DNA of 62,284 bases from Comamonadaceae bacterium (lineage in GTDB: Bacteria > Pseudomonadota > Gammaproteobacteria > Burkholderiales > Burkholderiaceae_C). A program made the position numbers and the translations under genes. Positions 54,970 to 62,284 of the stretch are shown one piece after another (position 1 is the first letter of the stretch; every line of letters begins with the position of its first letter). Under the pieces are notes generated by a model. That model was not told the origin of the DNA, ran no database searches, and saw nothing but the letters and a program-made list of their open reading frames with translations. Location: NCBI GenBank assembly GCA_947442105.1, contig CANEVH010000021.1, positions 1-62,284 on the forward strand. Reading direction: 5' to 3'.

Positions 54970-55859
54970 GCGCCCTCGGCGTTCGACGCTCCATGGCGGC
55001 CGGCATAGTCTTTGGCAAACTGCCAAGCCACACGCCCGCTGCGCGAACCCCGCTCCAAAGCCCATACCAGCGCTTCCGCACGGCACCGCGCCACCTGGAG
55101 CTCAGGCACACCCAGGGCGCTGAGCCATTGCGCAACGATTTGCAGGTACTCGTCTTGGGTAAAGGGGTAAAAGCTCACCCACAGCCCAAAGCGCTCAGAA
55201 AGCGAAATTTTCTCTTCCACCACTTCGCCGGGGTGCACTTCGCCGCTTTCGGTGTGGGTGTAGCTCAGGTTCTCGGCCATGTACTCGGGCAGCAGATGGC
55301 GCCGGTTGCTGGTGGCGTAAATCAGCACGTTAGCCGAGGTCTCGGAGACCGAGCCGTCGAGCACGGACTTGAGGGCTTTGTAGCCGGGTTCGCCTTGGTC
55401 AAAGCTCAGGTCATCGCAAAAAATCAGAAATTTTTCGGGTCGCTGGGCGATGATGTCCACGATGTCGGGTAGATCGACCAAATCTTCTTTGTCCACCTCG
55501 ATCAGGCGCAGGCCCTGGTGGCAAAAGGTGTTTAAGCAGGCGCGCACCAAGGAGGACTTACCCGTGCCGCGCGCGCCGGTCAGGAGCACATTGTTCGCGG
55601 TTCTCCCCTCCACGAATTGGGCGGTATTGCGGGCGATTTTTTCTTTTTGGACCTCAATTTCCTTCAGGTCGTCCAGCCGCATGGCACCCACCTGGCGCAC
55701 AGGCACCAGATAGCCCTGGCCAGACACCCGCTTGCGGTACAAAAAGGCAATGGAACTGCCCCAGTCGGGCTGTTCAATGTCTTGGCGCAGGGCAGATTCC
55801 ACCCGCTCCATGAACAGCTCGGCACGCGCCATGAAAGCAGAGAGTCGGGTTTCACTCAC
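54966..55859 (-). CDS. DUF815 family AAA-type ATPase
   Basis: 297-aa cytoplasmic P-loop ATPase of the DUF815 family; function unknown. It has Walker A GARGTGKSS (about residues 94-102), Walker B FLIFCDDLSF and a sensor-like LIYATSNRRHLLP. Located between argJ and the MutT-like gene, overlapping the latter by four bases, and 10 bp after argJ on the same strand, so probably in one operon argJ-DUF815-mutT. Sequence is fully intact. Confidence 0.88.
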   Translation of the reverse strand: MSETRLSAFMARAELFMERVESALRQDIEQPDWGSSIAFLYRKRVSGQGYLVPVRQVGAMRLDDLKEIEVQKEKIARNTAQFVEGRTANNVLLTGARGTGKSSLVRACLNTFCHQGLRLIEVDKEDLVDLPDIVDIIAQRPEKFLIFCDDLSFDQGEPGYKALKSVLDGSVSETSANVLIYATSNRRHLLPEYMAENLSYTHTESGEVHPGEVVEEKISLSERFGLWVSFYPFTQDEYLQIVAQWLSALGVPELQVARCRAEALVWALERGSRSGRVAWQFAKDYAGRHGASNAEGA

Positions 55860-55869
55860 ACGAAATTCC

Positions 55870-57099
55870 CTAAGAGCGGTAATCGGCGTTGATGGTGACG
55901 TAGTCGTGGCTCAGGTCGCAGGTCCACACCTTGTGGGTGGCGCTGCCACGCCCCAGGTCCACGCGCACCAAAATTTCGCTCTGGCGCATGACGCGCTGGC
56001 CATCCACCTCTTGGTAATCCGGGTGGCGCCCGCCACGGGTGGCCACATGCACGTCATCCAGAAAAAGCTCGATAAGGCCTTGGTCCAGGTCGTCTATGCC
56101 TGCGTAGCCCACGGCAGCCAATATGCGGCCCAGGTTCGGGTCGCTGGCGAAGAAAGCGGTTTTCACCAGCGGAGAGTGGGCGATGGCGTAGGCCACCTTG
56201 CTGCACTCGGCCACCGTGGCGCCACCGTCGATTTGCAAGGTGATAAATTTGGTCGCACCCTCGCCATCACGCACGATGGCGTGGGCCAGCTGTTGCGCCA
56301 CTTGGAGCATGGCCGCGAAAAGCGCCTGTCCGTCAGCGCTGCTCAAGGAATCAATGTGCGCATGACCGGCCTGGTGCGTGGCCACCACCACCAGCGAGTC
56401 GTTGGTGGACGTGTCGCCATCCACCGTAACGCAGTTGAACGACCGCTGCGCCAAGGCCAGCGCCAAAGGCTGCATCAGGCTAGCGTGCACGCAGGCATCG
56501 GTGGCAATAAAGCCCAGCATGGTGGCCATGTTGGGGCGAATCATGCCCGCACCCTTGCTAATGCCGGTGATGCTGACCGTCTTGCCGCCGATCTGCACTT
56601 GGGCGCCAAAGGCTTTGGGAACCGTATCGGTGGTCATGATGCCCTGGGCGGCTTGCAACCAGTGGTCGGGGGCGGCGTGGGCGATGGCGCTATCGAGCGC
56701 TGCGATGATGCGATCGCTGGGCAGCGGCTCCATGATCACGCCGGTCGAAAACGGCAGCACCTGTTCGGCATCGATCTGCAAACGCTGCGCCAGCGCGTCG
56801 CAGGTGGCCTGCGCGCGCGCCAGGCCGTCGGCGCCGGTACCAGCGTTGGCGTTGCCGGTATTTATCACCATGGCGCGCACTGCGGCGCCGTGGGACAGGT
56901 TGCGCTGGCAGATCTGCACCGGGGCGGCGCAAAAGCGGTTGGTGGTGAAAACGCCGCCCACGCTGCTGCCAGGGTCGAGCAAAAACACGGTCACGTCTTT
57001 GCGGCCTTGCTTGCGCACGCCCGCTTCAACGACGCCAATGCGCACACCCGCAATGGGAAACAGAGATGCAGGATCCGGCGCGGGCAGATTAACAGGCAT
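55870..57099 (-). CDS. argJ: Bifunctional ornithine acetyltransferase / N-acetylglutamate synthase
   Basis: Recycles the acetyl group in arginine synthesis: transfers it from N-acetylornithine to glutamate, and can also make acetylglutamate from acetyl-CoA. 409-aa precursor that cleaves itself at Ala192-Thr193 in RPNMATMLG; the Thr becomes the nucleophile. Other family segments are [11 protein letters not shown] and [13 protein letters not shown] has AAGG about ten bases before. It follows secA by 60 bp, that gap being mostly repeat copy C. Confidence 0.95.
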   Translation of the reverse strand: MPVNLPAPDPASLFPIAGVRIGVVEAGVRKQGRKDVTVFLLDPGSSVGGVFTTNRFCAAPVQICQRNLSHGAAVRAMVINTGNANAGTGADGLARAQATCDALAQRLQIDAEQVLPFSTGVIMEPLPSDRIIAALDSAIAHAAPDHWLQAAQGIMTTDTVPKAFGAQVQIGGKTVSITGISKGAGMIRPNMATMLGFIATDACVHASLMQPLALALAQRSFNCVTVDGDTSTNDSLVVVATHQAGHAHIDSLSSADGQALFAAMLQVAQQLAHAIVRDGEGATKFITLQIDGGATVAECSKVAYAIAHSPLVKTAFFASDPNLGRILAAVGYAGIDDLDQGLIELFLDDVHVATRGGRHPDYQEVDGQRVMRQSEILVRVDLGRGSATHKVWTCDLSHDYVTINADYRS

Positions 57100-57113
57100 G
57101 GTGAAACCTTAAG

Positions 57114-57159
57114 GTGGAAGAACTTTCATGATGGGGTGTGCTACGCACCTTCACGAAAG

Positions 57160-57162
<3 letters not shown>
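57114..57162 (-). repeat. Stop-codon-anchored palindromic element, copy C
   Basis: On the minus strand the element starts at the secA TAA (57160-57162): TAACTTTC, then AGGTGCG-TA-GCAC, then GAAAGTTCTTCCAC. Same order and spacing as copies A and B. It occupies most of the 60 bp between secA and argJ, so it is inside a possible operon rather than at its end. Confidence 0.75.
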
Positions 57163-59916
<2,754 letters not shown>

Positions 59917-60054
59917 GGGTACGAGACTGGCCTGAAACCCTCGTAGGTCACAGTACAGCGCAGTCCTTTTGATGGTCGTTATTCAAGGAGATGGCAGCGG
60001 CCACGGCGGCGGGGCCACGGGCAAGGCAGCTACCGCTGGCCTAAGCCGCGCATT

Positions 60055-61002
60055 TTAACGTTGCGCAGTGTTTGGAACGTTGCTTGTCAGGGCGGATGCG
60101 CTTCCCATGCGCAGGAATTTCTGGGGATCTTGGGCCACGCCACTTACCAGCACCTCAAAATGCAGGTGCGGACCGGTCGATCGGCCGGTGTTGCCCACTT
60201 CGGCAATTTTTTGCCCACGCTTGATCAAATCGCCCTTTTTCACCACACTGCGCGACAGATGGGCGTAACGGGTCAGCAGCTCGTTGCCGTGGTCCACCTC
60301 GATCAGATTGCCGTATTGGGGATGCGCTTCCTGCGTCACCACAACGCCGCCTGCCGCTGAATAGATTGGAGTTCCTACACTGGCCGGGAAATCCAGGCCG
60401 TCATGCAGCGCCGACAAGCCGGTAAAAGGGTCAATCCGCCAACCAAACCCCGAACCGGCAATAACGTCGGGGATAGGCGAGCGGGTGGGAATCATCATTT
60501 TTTTGATTTTTTGCTCAAACAGGCGCGACTCAATCACGGTCATGACGTCGTTGCGCTGCGCGGTGGTCTGTTCGATGTGCTGCAAGGTCTCTTGCAGTTC
60601 TTGCATTGTTAAATCACGCCCCAGCACCAGGGCGCCGCCCTGCCCCGGCGTCACTTTAACGGCGGCCGGGTCCAGGCCCGCCAGGCCCGAAACGCGCTCG
60701 GCCAAAGACTCCATTTGCATCAACTTGGCCTGCATTTCGCCCATGCGCTTGGCCATGAGCTCAATGTTTTCGCGCATGTAGCGGTCGCGTTGGTCGAACT
60801 CGTCCTTCACCACCAGGCGCATCACCGAGCTGACTACCGGCCAGCCGTCGCGCGCGCCTTTGAGCAAGATCCAGTGGTAAATGCCGGCTGACACCAAGGT
60901 AACGACCAAAAACAAGGCGCTTAAGGTGGCCGCAAGTGCCGGTCCTTGGACCTGTAGCACATAGCTTTTGGACAGGCGGGGATCCGTGATAATCAATTGC
61001 AT
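60055..61002 (-). CDS. M23 family peptidoglycan endopeptidase
   Basis: Inner-membrane-anchored LytM-type hydrolase or activator of cell-wall amidases, 315 aa: one membrane span (about residues 22-45), a coiled-coil region (about 75-185) and a C-terminal M23 domain. All zinc/catalytic residues are visible: H-x3-D in HDGLDFP and the HxH of THLHFEV-like HLHFEV, with TGRSTGPHLHF. ATG 61000-61002 (MQLIITDPR) is preferred to one at 61071. Its start is only 15 bp from the divergent DciA-like gene. Confidence 0.9.
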   Translation of the reverse strand: MQLIITDPRLSKSYVLQVQGPALAATLSALFLVVTLVSAGIYHWILLKGARDGWPVVSSVMRLVVKDEFDQRDRYMRENIELMAKRMGEMQAKLMQMESLAERVSGLAGLDPAAVKVTPGQGGALVLGRDLTMQELQETLQHIEQTTAQRNDVMTVIESRLFEQKIKKMMIPTRSPIPDVIAGSGFGWRIDPFTGLSALHDGLDFPASVGTPIYSAAGGVVVTQEAHPQYGNLIEVDHGNELLTRYAHLSRSVVKKGDLIKRGQKIAEVGNTGRSTGPHLHFEVLVSGVAQDPQKFLRMGSASALTSNVPNTAQR

Positions 61003-61017
61003 GCGCGCTCTCTCTGA

Positions 61018-61332
61018 ATGAAAAACACCAGTCGCCCGTCCCGGTCCTGGACCGTGTTGCAAGCTAGCCAAGAATCCCCGACTTTAGCGCGACTCAGTGA
61101 ATTGGCAGCGGATTCTGCGGCGCGGCTGCGATGTGTGGCACCTCTTTTGCCCCTAAGCCTGCGAACTTGCGTCAAGGCAGGGCCCGTAGATGGCGCGGTG
61201 TGGTGCCTCATCCTGACCAACAATTCCGTTGCATCGAAAGTGCGTCAGCTGCTGCCTGCATTGCAGGCGCAGCTTCGATCACACGGTTGGGATGTGACGG
61301 AAATCCGCCTCAAAGTCAGCAGCGAACGCTGA
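61018..61332 (+). CDS. DciA-like protein (DUF721)
   Basis: 104-aa protein of the DUF721 family, related to DciA, which recruits the replicative helicase DnaB in bacteria without DnaC. Family segments are AWCLIL-type VDGAVWCLILTNNSVASKVRQLLPALQAQLRSHGWDV and the ending IRLKV. Short, without extra domains. It diverges from the M23 gene across just 15 bp, so promoters must lie partly inside the neighbouring coding sequences. No typical Shine-Dalgarno. Its position next to secA and the M23 gene fits related genomes. Confidence 0.82.
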   Translation: MKNTSRPSRSWTVLQASQESPTLARLSELAADSAARLRCVAPLLPLSLRTCVKAGPVDGAVWCLILTNNSVASKVRQLLPALQAQLRSHGWDVTEIRLKVSSER

Positions 61333-61370
61333 TCGAAGGGCGAAGCGGCCCCCCCGAACTCCAGCACCAC

Positions 61371-62284
61371 TCAGCCTGGACCTTGCTGCTTGTTCAACTG
61401 GGGCTGATCGGCCACTTTCTCGTCCTCTTCGACATCGAGGCCCAGGTCACTGCGTCCACGTCGTTTGGGCATGGGCAAGTCCATCAAGGAAGGCCGAAGC
61501 TTGATGGCGCCAGGAAAACGCGGTACCGCCGTCGGTGCCAACACCGGGAGCACGTTGACACCGGTGTCAGGGGAAGTCAACCCGTCTTGGCTAATGACGC
61601 CTTGGGCATTGTCAACCACGGTAACGATGTAGTTCCCGCCATTGTTGCCGTCGGCGATGGTGTAGCCCGACACCACACGCAAGAATTTGTCGATCCCCGC
61701 GCTCGCGCTGTCGTAGGCCTGCGACAAATTGAGCACGCGGTCGCTTCCCAGCAGCCCGGTGACTTGCGGTAGTGCCGCAGAGGCCACCGTTCCATCGAAC
61801 GCCTTGGATGCCGACGTGGCGGTGATGCGCAGCAGCGCCTGGTTGACGGTGTACGCAGCAAAGCCATAGGTGAAGCTGTAGTTACCCAATTCACCCTGCG
61901 ACAGCGAGACAGCGCCGGGCACCACCATAAAACTACCTGCCTGGGCCAGCCCGGATTTACTGGCTGAGAAAGTCAGCGAACCCACCGTATCGGAGCCAAG
62001 CAGCCCGGAGACGCGGTAAGTGCTGTTTGCTGCCAGCGATGCATAAGTGCTGACGCCGTCATAGGTCGAGGACTGGGGAACGGCACTCAGTAGCACGGAC
62101 GCTGGTGCAATGGTGGCGCTGTGCGTCGTATCAGAGAGGCTGTAGTTGCTGGCGAGGCCGGTTCCGTCTGCCAGGGAGTAGGCAGCGGTGGCGGTACGGC
62201 TTCCGGCGTTGGCGCTGTCAAAGGTGCCGGTGGCGCTAGCCGTGACGATCTCGCTGCCCACGGTGCCGCTCAAAGCGCCCACGG
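61371..62284 (-). CDS. YDG/filamentous-haemagglutinin-like adhesin, C-terminal end (partial)
   Basis: The frame is open to the window edge, so only the C-terminal ~303 residues of a larger surface protein are seen. At least two repeats of about 80-90 residues are recognisable by the YDG-like marks SSTYDGVSTYAS and ASKAFDGTVAS, each with VSGLLGSD or VTGLLGSD and a VNQALLRITATSASK-like linker; these MBG/YDG repeats occur in large filamentous-haemagglutinin-type adhesins of two-partner secretion. After the repeats a charged, low-complexity tail (PKRRGRSDLGLDVEEDEK) ends the protein; no autotransporter barrel is present, so it would need a separate TpsB partner. Its start and N-terminal signal lie outside. 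Confidence 0.8.
   Translation of the reverse strand, partial: VGALSGTVGSEIVTASATGTFDSANAGSRTATAAYSLADGTGLASNYSLSDTTHSATIAPASVLLSAVPQSSTYDGVSTYASLAANSTYRVSGLLGSDTVGSLTFSASKSGLAQAGSFMVVPGAVSLSQGELGNYSFTYGFAAYTVNQALLRITATSASKAFDGTVASAALPQVTGLLGSDRVLNLSQAYDSASAGIDKFLRVVSGYTIADGNNGGNYIVTVVDNAQGVISQDGLTSPDTGVNVLPVLAPTAVPRFPGAIKLRPSLMDLPMPKRRGRSDLGLDVEEDEKVADQPQLNKQQGPG

Overview
The window looks like chromosomal DNA of a betaproteobacterium, most likely order Burkholderiales and probably family Comamonadaceae (Rhodoferax/Polaromonas-like). This rests on high GC, a 14-gene nuoA-N operon preceded by tRNA-Leu(GAG), a pilB-pilC-pilD-coaE-zapD-yacG cluster, a thiBPQ operon under a TPP riboswitch, and protein sequences of that flavour. 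The assignment is inferred by eye; no database search was run.

Layout. 1-3.6 kb: 3' part of metG (with an in-frame palindromic REP-like insertion) and nadB. 3.6-7.3 kb (minus): thiamine ABC transporter thiBPQ with its TPP riboswitch. 7.3-11.4 kb: an AAA_14/DUF4143 ATPase translationally coupled to a large FtsX-type permease. 11.5-14.6 kb (minus): a GlcD-like FAD oxidase and a HerA/YjgR-like ATPase.

14.2-24.6 kb is an accessory island. An arsenic cassette (arsR, thioredoxin-type arsC, aquaglyceroporin, stump of a glutaredoxin-type arsC) lies between the real herA-like gene and a decayed partial copy of its 5' end, and it cuts a PIN-domain gene. Next come an AbiEi/AbiEii-like toxin-antitoxin pair and a very large SF1 helicase with a C-terminal restriction-endonuclease-fold domain, split by an apparent one-base frameshift. 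The island ends before an AttH/CrtC-like secreted protein, whose usual partner is an FtsX permease such as the one now about 13 kb upstream.

24.6-30.8 kb: AttH-like protein, an MsbA-like ABC exporter, a glycine-zipper envelope protein with a CRP-type site upstream, a zinc alcohol dehydrogenase, and a DUF1178/NUDIX pair that appears to be the tail of the nuo operon. 30.8-45.3 kb (minus): respiratory complex I, nuoA to nuoN, and tRNA-Leu. 45.5-54.5 kb (plus): dTDP-L-rhamnose genes rfbBDAC running with overlapping stops and starts into type IV pilus genes pilBCD, then coaE, zapD and yacG. 54.5-61 kb (minus): MutT-like NUDIX, DUF815 ATPase, argJ, secA and an M23 peptidase. 61-62.3 kb: a DciA-like DUF721 protein and the C-terminal end of a YDG/filamentous-haemagglutinin-like adhesin running off the window.

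The most notable items are (i) the frameshifted helicase-nuclease beside an AbiE-like module, (ii) the ars cassette bracketed by a herA-derived duplication, (iii) a 48-49 bp palindromic element found three times, each time starting exactly on a gene's stop codon, and (iv) the REP-like palindrome translated as a linker in metG.
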